NCBI RefSeq assembly: GCF_003722315.1
Contig: NZ_CP033580.1
Location: 1,053,001-1,117,000, forward strand
Direction: 5' to 3'
DNA: 64,000 nucleotides
Source of the DNA: Thermoanaerobacter ethanolicus JW 200
GTDB taxonomy: Bacteria; Bacillota; Thermoanaerobacteria; Thermoanaerobacterales; Thermoanaerobacteraceae
A model generated the notes under the pieces. It was not told the origin of the DNA. It saw only the letters and a program-made list of their open reading frames with translations, and did no database searches. Shown one piece after another: positions 55,655 to 64,000 of this stretch. The position numbers and the translations under genes are program-made. Positions within the stretch are counted from its first letter, which is position 1. The number at the start of each line of letters is the position of its first letter.

Positions 55655-57566
55655 GTGCGCCCGGCATGGGCGATAACTAGGCGGTGAAAGTCCGCTGTGG
55701 GCTTGGTAGTGGGAACCACTAGCCAAGAGCAAGGGTGTCCATCGTGAGGTGGAATCTGAAGGAAGCTTAAGGCAAAATCTCGGTCTGATGAACAAGAACC
55801 AGATAAGAGGCTGAATTGGGATGGATGAGTTTGCGTAACAAAACGAAGTCCAACACTACCCGAATCCCATACAGTAAATCTGGCAGATATATGAGATGAA
55901 AGTTATCGTTCTTACCCGGGGAGGTCTCAAGGATAAGTCATGGAAGTAAAATCTGAAGTGACAACCCATGCAGTGATGTATGGCTGAACCTTGAGAAGTC
56001 AGCAGAGGTCATAGTACTTATCTAGACATGAATAGATAAGGAAGGACCGAACGTTAGGAGGTTTTGGAAATCTTATGGACTCGAAAGATATGCAGAGACT
56101 GCAGACAACTCAACAAAGAGGCTATCCGTTGAATAGAGAAATGGAATTTCAAAAGACAACGGAAGTGCATAGTATATCATCGGCGTCGGAAGATGGAAGA
56201 AACGAAGTACAAAGATATACCAGCAAGATGCTTGAAATGATAGTAGAACGAGGAAACATGAGAGCAGCATACAAGCGCGTTGTTGCAAATAAAGGAAGCC
56301 ATGGAGTCGATGGGATGGAAGTAGATGAACTTCTACCGTATCTCAAAGAAAACTGGCCAACCATAAAACAACAACTGCTGGAGGGGAAATACAAACCACA
56401 ACCAGTGCGAAGAGTAGAAATTCCCAAACCAGATGGAGGAGTAAGACTACTAGGAATACCTACAGTACTAGACAGACTAATACAACAAGCAATAGCCCAA
56501 ATACTGAATAAAGTCTACAACCATACATTTTCTGATAGCAGTTATGGATTCAGACCAGGACGCAGTGCAAAAGACGCAATAAAAGCCGCAGAAGCATACA
56601 TAAATGAAGGATACACATGGGTTGTAGATATGGACTTAGAAAAGTTCTTTGACAGAGTAAACCACGACATAATAATGTCCAAACTAGAAAAGCGGATAGG
56701 AGATAAAAGGGTACTAAAGTTAATACGAAGATACCTAGAATCAGGAGTAATGATAAACGGAATCAAAGTATCAACAGAAGAAGGGACACCCCAAGGAGGA
56801 CCATTAAGTCCCCTATTAGCAAACATAATGTTGGACGAACTAGACAAAGAACTTGAGAAACGAGGGCATAAATTCTGCCGATATGCAGATGACTGCAACA
56901 TATATGTAAAAAGCAGGTCTGCAGGAGACAGAGTAATGAAGAGCATAAAGAAATTCATAGAAAGCAAATTAAAACTAAAAGTCAACGAAGCAAAAAGTGC
57001 TGTAGATAGACCATGGAGAAGAAAATTTCTTGGATTTTCATTCTATACAAAAGAAAACGAAGTAAGAATAAGAATCCATGAAAAATCCATCAAAAGGTTT
57101 AAGGAAAAAGTAAGAGAAATAACCAATCGGAACAAGGGAATAAGCATGGAAAACAGAATAAAAAGACTAAATCAAATAACAACAGGATGGGTCAACTATT
57201 TTGGATTAGCAGACGCGAAAAGCATAATGAAAACCCTTGACGAATGGATAAGGCGAAGACTAAGGGCATGTATATGGAAACAATGGAAGAAGATAAAAAC
57301 GAAGCATGATAACTTAGTAAAACTAGGAGTAGAAGAACAAAAAGCCTGGGAATACGCCAATACAAGGAAAGGCTACTGGAGAATATCCAATAGCCCAATC
57401 CTAAATAAGACTCTTACAAATAAATACTTTGAAAGCATAGGTTATAAGAGTTTATCCCAAAGATATCTAATTGTACACAATTCCTAATGAACCGCCGTAT
57501 ACCGAACGGTACGTACGGTGGTGTGAGAGGACGCTGAATAAAATAATTATTCAGCTCCTACTCGAT
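55655..57566 (+). mobile_element. Group II intron, bacterial class C, complete
   Basis: Starts GTGCGCCCGGCATGGGCG, contains an intron-encoded reverse transcriptase (56075-57487), domain V (ACCGCCGT...ACGGTGGT, about 57491-57522) and domain VI (GAGAGGA...TCCTACTC with the bulged branch-point A, about 57525-57564), and ends CTACTCGAT at 57566. Insertion right after a terminator hairpin, with 5' exon TGTTTAC, is the class C habit. About 1.9 kb. The first 60 bases are identical to a second copy starting at 63941. Probably active or recently so. Confidence 0.9.
56075..57487 (+). CDS. ltrA: Group II intron-encoded reverse transcriptase/maturase
   Basis: 470 residues. RT motifs in order: PVRRVEIPKPDGGVRLLGIPTVLDRLIQQAIAQIL (RT1-2), SSYGFRPGRSAKDAI, WVVDMDLEKFFDRVNHDII (RT3), GTPQGGPLSPLLANIMLDELD (RT4), catalytic YADD in FCRYADDCNIYV (RT5), then FLGFSFY and maturase domain X, ending RLRACIWKQWKKIKTKHDNLVKLG and KGYWRISNSPILNKTLTN. 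No HNH endonuclease at the C-terminus, as expected for class C. Splices and mobilises its host intron. Confidence 0.95.
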   Translation: MDSKDMQRLQTTQQRGYPLNREMEFQKTTEVHSISSASEDGRNEVQRYTSKMLEMIVERGNMRAAYKRVVANKGSHGVDGMEVDELLPYLKENWPTIKQQLLEGKYKPQPVRRVEIPKPDGGVRLLGIPTVLDRLIQQAIAQILNKVYNHTFSDSSYGFRPGRSAKDAIKAAEAYINEGYTWVVDMDLEKFFDRVNHDIIMSKLEKRIGDKRVLKLIRRYLESGVMINGIKVSTEEGTPQGGPLSPLLANIMLDELDKELEKRGHKFCRYADDCNIYVKSRSAGDRVMKSIKKFIESKLKLKVNEAKSAVDRPWRRKFLGFSFYTKENEVRIRIHEKSIKRFKEKVREITNRNKGISMENRIKRLNQITTGWVNYFGLADAKSIMKTLDEWIRRRLRACIWKQWKKIKTKHDNLVKLGVEEQKAWEYANTRKGYWRISNSPILNKTLTNKYFESIGYKSLSQRYLIVHNS

Positions 57567-57599
57567 TTAAAAAATTTGATGCGTGTGGAGTGATAATAT

Positions 57600-57794
57600 A
57601 TGTCTTTTTCTGGAGATACACTGCTCTTCTTTTTTGTAATTTTAACTTTGCTGTTGGATGTAAGATTTGAGCTTGAAAGTCTACTATTTTTCTTTTTAAT
57701 ACTTGTAATTTTGCAGGAAGAAAAACCGCGAAAAAAAGCAAAACGATTTTTGTGGTCATTAACAGGCATTAATTTTGGTAACACAAATTCTTAA
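57600..57794 (+). CDS. Small membrane protein with repeated LLFFF-I-L motif, copy 2
   Basis: 64 residues; two repeated hydrophobic segments (DTLLFFFVILTLLLDVRF and ESLLFFFLILVILQE) and a basic tail EKPRKKAKRF. Paralogue of the 55431 protein. Only about 33 bp of pre-intron DNA remain upstream, so its transcription now depends on read-through from the intron or the terminator-disrupted transcript. GTGGAGTGAT serves as SD. Confidence 0.65.
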   Translation: MSFSGDTLLFFFVILTLLLDVRFELESLLFFFLILVILQEEKPRKKAKRFLWSLTGINFGNTNS

Positions 57795-57921
57795 AATTAC
57801 GTATTATATATTAGCTAAATATGAAAAGCTTTATTTTACTACCATTTACCTATTTGAAGGGAGGTCAAAACAGTTAAAATTGGTAGTAAAAAATGATATA
57901 ATTTCAATTAGGTGATGACAA

Positions 57922-58515
57922 ATGTTATTAACTATAAAAAAGGTTAAATAGCTATATGATATAAGCAGAATTACATTAATAAACTGGGAAAAGGAAGGAT
58001 TAATAACCCCAGTTAGAACAGCAAAAGGAAGAAGAAGGTACAAAAAAGAAGATATAGAGAAGTTATTAGGCATGCTGGAAGAAAAACCAAAACCTAAAGT
58101 AGTTTTGTATGCAAGAGTGTCCACAAAGAAACAAGAAGAATATCTTAAGAATCAAATTAGAAGGCTTGAAGAATACGCTAATTCCCAAGGATGGCAGTAT
58201 GAAGTCATATCCGAAATAGCAAGTGGAGTAAATGAAAATAGAAGAGGCTTATTAAAGCTTTTGAACAAGATAAAAAGAGGAGAAGTTGAAAAAGTTGTAA
58301 TAGAATATCCTGATAGACTAACGAGATTTGGCTTTGAATATCTCAAATTTTTCATGGAAAGCTTTGGGGTGGAGCTTATAGTTTTAAATGGGAAAGAAAA
58401 CGAAGAAGATATAAATAAAGAGCTAGCAGAGGACTTAATAGCAATAGTAACATCTTTTGCAGCAAGAATTTACGGACAAAGGGATGGCAAAAGACATGAT
58501 AGTAATACAGGCTAA
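57922..58515 (+). pseudogene. tnpA: IS607 TnpA serine recombinase, interrupted by a nonsense codon
   Basis: From ATG 57922 the frame reads MLLTIKKVK, then TAG (57949-57951), then LYDISRITLINWEKEGLITP VRTAKGRRRYKKEDIEKLL, which is the MerR-like DNA-binding domain of IS607 TnpA. The serine recombinase domain follows with catalytic Ser in VVLYARVSTKKQEEYL and EYPDRLTRFGFEYL. A single G-to-T change (GAG to TAG) explains the stop. An internal start at ATG 58072 could yield a 147-residue protein with recombinase but without DNA-binding domain. AGGTGATGACA before 57922 shows that this was the original start. Confidence 0.85.
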
Positions 58516-59932
58516 ACTCATTTTTCTAAACCAACAGGACAAACAAATAGTATTAGACTTAATGAGAAGATGGTCTTCTTGTATGAGATTTGCATACAAA
58601 AGGCTTCTAGAAGGTTATGATAGAAAAACATTAAAAAGAGAGCTTCAAGGGATTTTTAACTTAAACTCAAGATACGTAGATGATGCAATAATGAAAGCAA
58701 GAAGCACATTAGAATCCTCTAAAGAATTAGGGAATAATCCAAAGAAAGTAATTTTTGGAGGGAAAGATTTATTTAAAAAACTTCAAAAGCGCCATATAAA
58801 TGGGAAAGAATATCAAAAACTAAAAACAAAGTGGCAAGAAAGAAGAAAAGGAAACCTTTATTCAAGAGGAGATAAAAGCAAAAAAGGAAATCTCAACACA
58901 AGAATAGAAGTAAAAGAAAATGGCACTTTCTTAAGGATAAATGTAGGAGAAAGAAAATATGTATATGCGAAAATACAAGCAGGCTACAAAAAGAATAAGA
59001 GAAGAGAAGAACTCCTACAGGAAATCGTCGAATCAAACATACCTTACTCTGTAGAATTAAAACTTAAAAACGGCAATATATACGCCTATTTTGCTATTGA
59101 AGAAGAATATCCAGAAATAAAAATAACAAAAGAAAAAGGAGTCATAGGAATAGATGTAAATGCATATCCGGACAACATATCATGGGCAGAAACAGATGAA
59201 AAAGGGAATCTAATAAGCTATAGGAATATGCCAATGACAGAGCTTGCAAGTGGCAGTAAAGACAAAAGAGAATATTTCAGATGGCAGTATGCTCATGAGA
59301 TAGTAAAAATAGCAAAAGAAAAAGGAAAAGCAATTGTAATTGAGGGATTAGACATAAAAAACAAAGGTAAAAGAGGAGACTTTTCAGGGAGAAAATCAAG
59401 AAGAATAAGACATAACTTTAGCTATAAATCACTTCTTTCAAAAATAAAAGCACTAGCAAAAAGAGAAGGGATAGAAGTAATAGAAGTCAATCCTTCTTAC
59501 ACCTCAATAATAGGGATGTTAAAATATGCACCGCAGTATATGATAACAAAAGATATAGCAGCAGCCTATGTAATAGCAAGAAGAGGATTGAGTAAAGAAG
59601 AAAAAATACCAGGCAATTATATAAAGTTTCTCAATGCATTGACTCTAGATGAACTGGAAGAATTAAAAGAACATGTAAAGAAAACAGTCAAAAACATACA
59701 TTTAAAGAAAAAACATTTAAAAGAGATAAACAAAGCAATAAAACTCATACAAAGCCTTGAGAGTGAGCCAGGAAGGGTGCTAAGACCTCTGGATGGAACA
59801 AGTTTTGGTACCTATGATTTCTGGCGAGTTCTCAAGGCAGCGGTGGTGACTCCACTCTCTCCTGAGAAAGTACCAAGAGACTTCTCTGCCCTGAGGGAAT
59901 TATTAATCCAGGGCAAGTGGGGAGACCCGTAA
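58484..59932 (+). CDS. tnpB: TnpB-related RNA-guided nuclease of the IS607-type element
   Basis: About 482 residues from ATG 58484, which overlaps tnpA by 32 bp. RuvC-like catalytic residues are in place: Asp224 in GVIGIDVNAYPDN, Glu287 in KAIVIEGLDI, Asp357 in MITKDIAAAYVIARRG. The zinc ribbon (CxxC...CxxC) usual before the last Asp is absent: the stretch reads VNPSYTSIIGMLKYAPQYM. This is the TnpB-related subfamily without zinc finger. TnpB proteins use an RNA from the element's right end to cut the empty target site, helping retention. Function of this subfamily is inferred. Confidence 0.85.
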   Translation: MAKDMIVIQAKLIFLNQQDKQIVLDLMRRWSSCMRFAYKRLLEGYDRKTLKRELQGIFNLNSRYVDDAIMKARSTLESSKELGNNPKKVIFGGKDLFKKLQKRHINGKEYQKLKTKWQERRKGNLYSRGDKSKKGNLNTRIEVKENGTFLRINVGERKYVYAKIQAGYKKNKRREELLQEIVESNIPYSVELKLKNGNIYAYFAIEEEYPEIKITKEKGVIGIDVNAYPDNISWAETDEKGNLISYRNMPMTELASGSKDKREYFRWQYAHEIVKIAKEKGKAIVIEGLDIKNKGKRGDFSGRKSRRIRHNFSYKSLLSKIKALAKREGIEVIEVNPSYTSIIGMLKYAPQYMITKDIAAAYVIARRGLSKEEKIPGNYIKFLNALTLDELEELKEHVKKTVKNIHLKKKHLKEINKAIKLIQSLESEPGRVLRPLDGTSFGTYDFWRVLKAAVVTPLSPEKVPRDFSALRELLIQGKWGDP

Positions 59933-60092
59933 GGGCGTGAGTTCCTGCTTCTTGGGGCAGGGGCTATGGCTTTCCCAAATACCGCCTGCTGGGGCTGGGA
60001 AAGCCTGAAAGGCGGACTACAAATACCCCAGCTATCTAAACTGTACATTTTTGTACAGTTTGGGTAACCAGGTAGTATTTATGCCAGAAGAA
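59800..60092 (+). ncRNA. Candidate omega/reRNA at the right end of the IS607 element
   Basis: The 3' part of tnpB and the 140 bases after it are GC-rich and fold-prone (GTGAGTTCCTGCTTCTTGGG, AGCCTGAAAGGCGGACTACAA, and a perfect ACTGTACA-TTTTT-TGTACAGT hairpin at 60040-60060). TnpB guide RNAs are made from this position, and the guide is the flank outside the element, here TAGTATTTATGCCAGAAG from 60073. Limits are approximate. Confidence 0.5.
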
Positions 60093-60191
60093 AAAGGAGC
60101 AGGTTTTGTTGCAGGATGGTTTTGGATTTTCATAATAATAATTTTAATACTTCTATTTGTTCCAGGAATAATTATTTGGGAAAAAAATTAG
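60081..60191 (+). CDS. YjcZ-like 36-residue hydrophobic protein, copy 2, cut off from its SD
   Basis: 36 residues: MPEEKGAGFVAGWFWIF with membrane segment IIIILILLFVPGIII, tail WEKN. Very like the 55286 protein. The IS607 element ends eight bases before the ATG; its original SD GGGAGG now lies 2.2 kb upstream (57859-57864) and only a weak AGG remains in place. Expression should be strongly lowered. Coding sequence itself is intact. Confidence 0.7.
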   Translation: MPEEKGAGFVAGWFWIFIIIILILLFVPGIIIWEKN

Positions 60192-60273
60192 ACAAAAAAT
60201 AGGGGTGGTCTATAATAATAGACTAGCCCCTTACATATATTTAGTAAGAGATTAAAAATAGGGGGAATTTGTT

Positions 60274-61248
60274 TTGCAAAAGGAGATTTTATTAAAAATA
60301 CTTGCTGTAGAACTTTTGATAGTAGCATTTGTGAGATTTCAGGTAATGGGTATAGAAAAGGAAAGAGAAAAAGAAGAAGTTACAGAAGAAGATAAAGATG
60401 AATTATCTTCACCGCAGGAAAATAAAAAAACTTCAATAGATGTGTACGAAGTGATAACAAAGGGAAAAGATTTTGTAGGTAGCATAAAGCCTTATCTAAA
60501 CAAGAGAGACCAATATTATGTAGATATTTTCTCTAAAATAGCCGAAATAATTGAAATACAAAAAAAATTGATGAGCCTTTCAGAAGAAGAAATTGAAGTG
60601 GCAGAAAAAATAGAAGTAGATAAAATAGGAATTTTGAAAGCGATAAAACCCTACATAACGGAAGATAAAAAAATTGTGATAGATAAGTTTTTAAAATTTC
60701 ATGAAGCGTTGAAGAATTTGCAAGAAAAAATGGAGAAATATTCAAAAGAAGAAGATAAAGACAATATTTTCGACAAAATAATTGATATTTATGAGGCCCT
60801 AAGGCCTATAATTCCTGAAGAAAAGTTAGAAGAAACTGATAAGCTGGCAAAGAATATAAAATTGTTGGAAGTATTAAACAAAGCAGAGGGTATTATGAAC
60901 AGCATGAAAGAGGAGAAAAAACAATTACAATCTTCTACTAGGAGTATGGAGGAAGAAGAGCAAAAAGCAGAAGAAAATAAAGAGGAAATAGAAAGAATAG
61001 AAGATAAAGGGGAAATATCGAAAATAGAGGAAGGAGATAAAATTTTAGATACCAATAAAAAAGAAACAGAGGAACAATTAGAGAAAGAAGAAAACAATTC
61101 ATTACCTCAAGGATTATCTGACCAGCAGGTAGCAATTATAGACAATCTAAAATCTATGTTGACAAAGGAACAGCAGCAGTATATGTATAATATGATTAAT
61201 TATCTTAAACAACAAGGATTAGTTAAATCTGAAGGTAAAGGGGAATAA
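60274..61248 (+). CDS. Acidic, membrane-anchored protein with repeated helical units
   Basis: 324 residues, not recognised as a known family. One N-terminal hydrophobic segment (ILLKILAVELLIVAFVRFQVM) that may be a signal anchor. Four related helical units: SIKPYLNKRDQYYVDIFSKI (residue 70 on), AIKPYITEDKKIVIDKFLKF (123 on), ALRPIIPEEKLEETDKLAKN (175 on) and DNLKSMLTKEQQQYMYNMIN (290 on), the first three spaced about 53 residues. Between the third and fourth is a very acidic Glu/Lys coiled-coil stretch (215-275). TTG start with GGGGG 8 bp upstream. Lies between the small-protein cluster and groESL. Confidence 0.7.
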   Translation: MQKEILLKILAVELLIVAFVRFQVMGIEKEREKEEVTEEDKDELSSPQENKKTSIDVYEVITKGKDFVGSIKPYLNKRDQYYVDIFSKIAEIIEIQKKLMSLSEEEIEVAEKIEVDKIGILKAIKPYITEDKKIVIDKFLKFHEALKNLQEKMEKYSKEEDKDNIFDKIIDIYEALRPIIPEEKLEETDKLAKNIKLLEVLNKAEGIMNSMKEEKKQLQSSTRSMEEEEQKAEENKEEIERIEDKGEISKIEEGDKILDTNKKETEEQLEKEENNSLPQGLSDQQVAIIDNLKSMLTKEQQQYMYNMINYLKQQGLVKSEGKGE

Positions 61249-61430
61249 ATATTTTCCCTGTATTTTTTTATTTTTAAATACAAAATACAGAAACATAGTC
61301 TAAATCGATAAATAATGGCATAAAATCATAATATTTGGGCAAAATCATAAATAATCAGATTATATGGCCTAAAATTGGCTATAATAAGGTTTGATATGTT
61401 TTACCACTTAAATTAATATAGAGATTGGGA

Positions 61431-61457
61431 TTAGCACTCACATAAGTTGAGTGCTAA
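61431..61457 (+). promoter_or_regulatory. CIRCE operator
   Basis: TTAGCACTC (61431-61439), 9 bases, GAGTGCTAA (61449-61457): the perfect CIRCE inverted repeat bound by the heat-shock repressor HrcA. It lies 26 bp before groES. A TATAAT at 61380-61385 is a possible -10 of the promoter. Confidence 0.97.
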
Positions 61458-61483
61458 CAAATGAAGGAGGAGGGATAAAGAGT

Positions 61484-61768
61484 ATGAGATTAAAACCGCT
61501 CGGAGACAGAGTTGTGGTCAAAGTAATCCAGGCAGAAGAAGTTACAAAAGGTGGAGTCATTCTACCTGGTACAGCAAAAGAAAAACCACAACAAGGTGAA
61601 GTAGTTGCAGTAGGAACAGGGGAATACATAGACGGCAAAAAGGTAGAATTAGAAGTTAAAGTCGGTGATAGAGTAATCTTCTCCAAGTATGCTGGGACAG
61701 AAGTTAAATTAGATGGTGAAGAATATTTACTTTTAAGAGAAAGCGATATTCTAGCAATTATCGAATAA
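61484..61768 (+). CDS. groES: Co-chaperonin GroES
   Basis: 94 residues. [48 protein letters not shown] contains the mobile loop ([10 protein letters not shown]) that docks on GroEL. Caps the GroEL cage. ATG 61484 follows GGAGGAGGGATAAAGAGT; a longer frame from GTG 61451 would begin inside CIRCE. Heat-shock regulated through CIRCE/HrcA. Confidence 0.97.
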   Translation: MRLKPLGDRVVVKVIQAEEVTKGGVILPGTAKEKPQQGEVVAVGTGEYIDGKKVELEVKVGDRVIFSKYAGTEVKLDGEEYLLLRESDILAIIE

Positions 61769-61776
61769 GGAGGTAG

Positions 61777-63408
<1,632 letters not shown>

Positions 63409-63410
63409 TC

Positions 63411-63442
63411 AAAAAAGGCTGAGTTGAGGCTCAGCCTTTTTT
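63411..63442 (+). terminator. Rho-independent terminator of groESL
   Basis: AAAAAAGGCTGAG-TTGAGG-CTCAGCCTTTTTT. Confidence 0.93.
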
Positions 63443-63503
63443 AAGCTTTTTAAACTTGACACTTTTGCGATTGTCTGATAAAATACTTTTGTAATAATAT
63501 TAA

Positions 63504-63580
63504 GCGCCCGTAGCTCAGCAGGATAGAGCAGCAGTTTCCTAAACTGCGTGCCGGAGGTTCGAGTCCTCTCGGGCGCACCA
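63504..63580 (+). tRNA. tRNA-Arg (anticodon CCU)
   Basis: Cloverleaf: acceptor GCGCCCG/CGGGCGC, D arm GCTC...GAGC, anticodon stem GCAGT/ACTGC with loop TTCCTAA (anticodon CCT), T arm GGAGG-TTCGAGT-CCTCT, and encoded CCA. Decodes AGG. Confidence 0.97.
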
Positions 63581-63603
63581 TTACCATAGAAATTAGTAAT
63601 ATC

Positions 63604-63935
63604 AAGGATTCTAACTATCTTATAGTTAGAATCCTTCAGCTTGTTGACAAAGTTAAAAAATATTCAAAGGAGATATTTTGCATCGTCGCTCCGATGTTCC
63701 AAAGCGACAAAACTAAAGCTCGACCTTCGGGCTCCGGCAGGGTACCGGGCACAATCGGCCTCCTTGCCTCAGGTGCCCGCCTTCGCCATCCATGGCTTCG
63801 GCCCTGCCTCCACCCTCGGTCTTGCTAAGTTTTGTTACCGCTTTGTAACAAGTCGCTCCTTATGCAAAATATCTCCTTTACGAAAGTTTGTCTACAGTCT
63901 GAAGGATTCTAACTATCTTATAGTTAGAATCCTTT
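63604..63935 (-). ncRNA. GC-rich structured element, copy 2 (candidate novel noncoding RNA)
   Basis: Inverted relative to copy 1 at 887-1201. The basal stem is a perfect 18 bp: AAAGGAGATATTTTGCAT (63666-63683) with its complement at 63862-63879. Read on the minus strand the core shares with copy 1 AACTTAGC-AGACCGA, GGGCCGAAGCCA, AGGCGGGCACCTGAG, TGTGCCCGG and GAGGTCGAGCTTTAGTTT. Differences compensate: AGGCAGGG/CCCTGCC for AGGCGGGG/CCCCGCC, and ACAAAAC/GTTTTGT for ACTAAAC/GTTTAGT. Two identical 33-base hairpins (63604-63636 and 63902-63934) bracket it. The plus-strand ORF over it (63641-63973) is not a gene. Lies after tRNA-Arg. Confidence 0.78.
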
Positions 63936-63940
63936 TTTAC

Positions 63941-64000
63941 GTGCGCCCGGCATGGGCGATAACTAGGCGGTGAAAGTCCGCTGTGGGCTTGGTAGTGGGA
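63941..64000 (+). mobile_element. Second group II intron copy, 5' 60 bases (cut by window end)
   Basis: From GTGCGCCCGG onwards all 60 bases equal 55655-55714. The 5' exon ends ATCCTTTTTTAC, that is, a terminator hairpin plus T-run, as for copy 1 (TGTTTAC). The hairpin is the flank of the structured element copy 2. Confidence 0.92.

Larger units (their letters stand above)
57865..60072 (+). mobile_element. IS607-family insertion element
   Basis: Contains a serine-recombinase tnpA remnant and a tnpB. The ends are inferred: the left flank closes TTGAAGGGAGG (57854-57864) and the right flank opens with TAGTATTTATGCC after GG (60071-60072). Removing the element joins TTGAAGGGAGG to TAGTATTTATGCC, which restores a Shine-Dalgarno and spacing nearly identical to that of the paralogous gene at 55286 (TTGAAAGGAGG before AAAATATTTATGCC). 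GG as core dinucleotide fits IS607 recombination. About 2.2 kb, no terminal inverted repeats. Confidence 0.75.

Noticed and set aside
55655..57566. Group I intron or retron
   Set aside because: Domain V/VI structure, class C type reverse transcriptase and 3' end CTACTCGAT identify a group II intron.
57551..57784. Minus-strand ORFs of 70-77 codons opposite the 64-residue small protein
   Set aside because: Shadows of the plus-strand gene, no SD, one crosses the intron end.
55286..60191. CRISPR array
   Set aside because: No regularly spaced direct repeats anywhere in the window; the repeats here are paralogous small genes and mobile-element ends.
63641..63973. 110-codon ORF over structured element copy 2 and intron edge
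   Set aside because: Runs across the element boundary and into the intron on the strand opposite to the conserved orientation; no SD and no counterpart in copy 1.

Overview
The window looks like a chromosomal segment of a thermophilic, anaerobic, low-GC Firmicute, most probably Thermoanaerobacter or a close relative. This genus call rests on gene content and codon use: AT-rich DNA, strong GGAGG Shine-Dalgarno (SD) sites, a Rex-linked crotonase/Bcd/Etf operon, NfnAB, a CIRCE-controlled groESL, a class C group II intron, and small hydrophobic proteins of sporulation type. No database search was possible, so names come from motifs and context.

Layout. 1-0.9 kb: the end of niaR and an ECF niacin transporter subunit with a promoter-operator dyad. 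0.9-1.2 kb: a GC-rich structured element whose second copy lies at 63.6-63.9 kb. 1.3-7.3 kb: secA, prfB (with the programmed +1 frameshift) and tex. 7.4-10.5 kb: a copper-amine-oxidase-like exported protein, small membrane proteins and an amidohydrolase. 10.8-14.0 kb: the arginine deiminase operon arcABC. 14.1-14.9 kb: FMN riboswitch and ribU. 15-17.6 kb: the t6A operon tsaE-tsaB-rimI-tsaD. 17.8-22.3 kb: a hydroxyacid dehydrogenase, an ABC-F ATPase and motAB. 22.3-29.6 kb: rex and crt-bcd-etfBA-hbd-coaD-thl, which interconverts acetyl-CoA and C4 acyl-CoAs and couples NADH to ferredoxin.

29.8-45.1 kb is a large accessory block. A PAS-AAA-Fis activator precedes a consensus sigma-54 promoter, which drives a hydratase, a complete LIV-type ABC transporter, two pairs of alpha/beta hydrolase plus KAS III-like enzyme, a CoA-transferase, an exported lipase-like protein, a soluble chemoreceptor-like sensor and a butyrate kinase. 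Read together this looks like an inducible system to release, import, CoA-activate and cleave an unknown carboxylic acid or ester, with ATP recovered by the kinase. 45.2-48.3 kb is an agr-type peptide quorum-sensing locus, with an agrD too short for ordinary gene callers, paired LytTR repeats before it, and a 5-helix membrane protein that may supply part of the receptor.

48.6-55.1 kb: a P-loop/Asp23-like protein, nfnAB, ogg, a DUF554 protein, a HutP-like protein and a leaderless subtilisin. 55.2-61.2 kb: a cluster of tiny hydrophobic proteins and an acidic repeat protein, invaded by a class C group II intron and an IS607-family element. The insertion point of the latter can be reconstructed to the base: it separates a Shine-Dalgarno from its start codon. 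The IS607 recombinase carries a nonsense codon. 61.4-64 kb: groESL, tRNA-Arg(CCU), the second structured element, and the first 60 bases of a second copy of the intron, inserted at the terminator that closes that element.

The strongest candidate for something undescribed is the repeated structured element. Its two copies share a GC-rich core and differ by compensating changes in at least three stems, and each is bracketed by terminator-like hairpins. The sigma-54 block is the second candidate.
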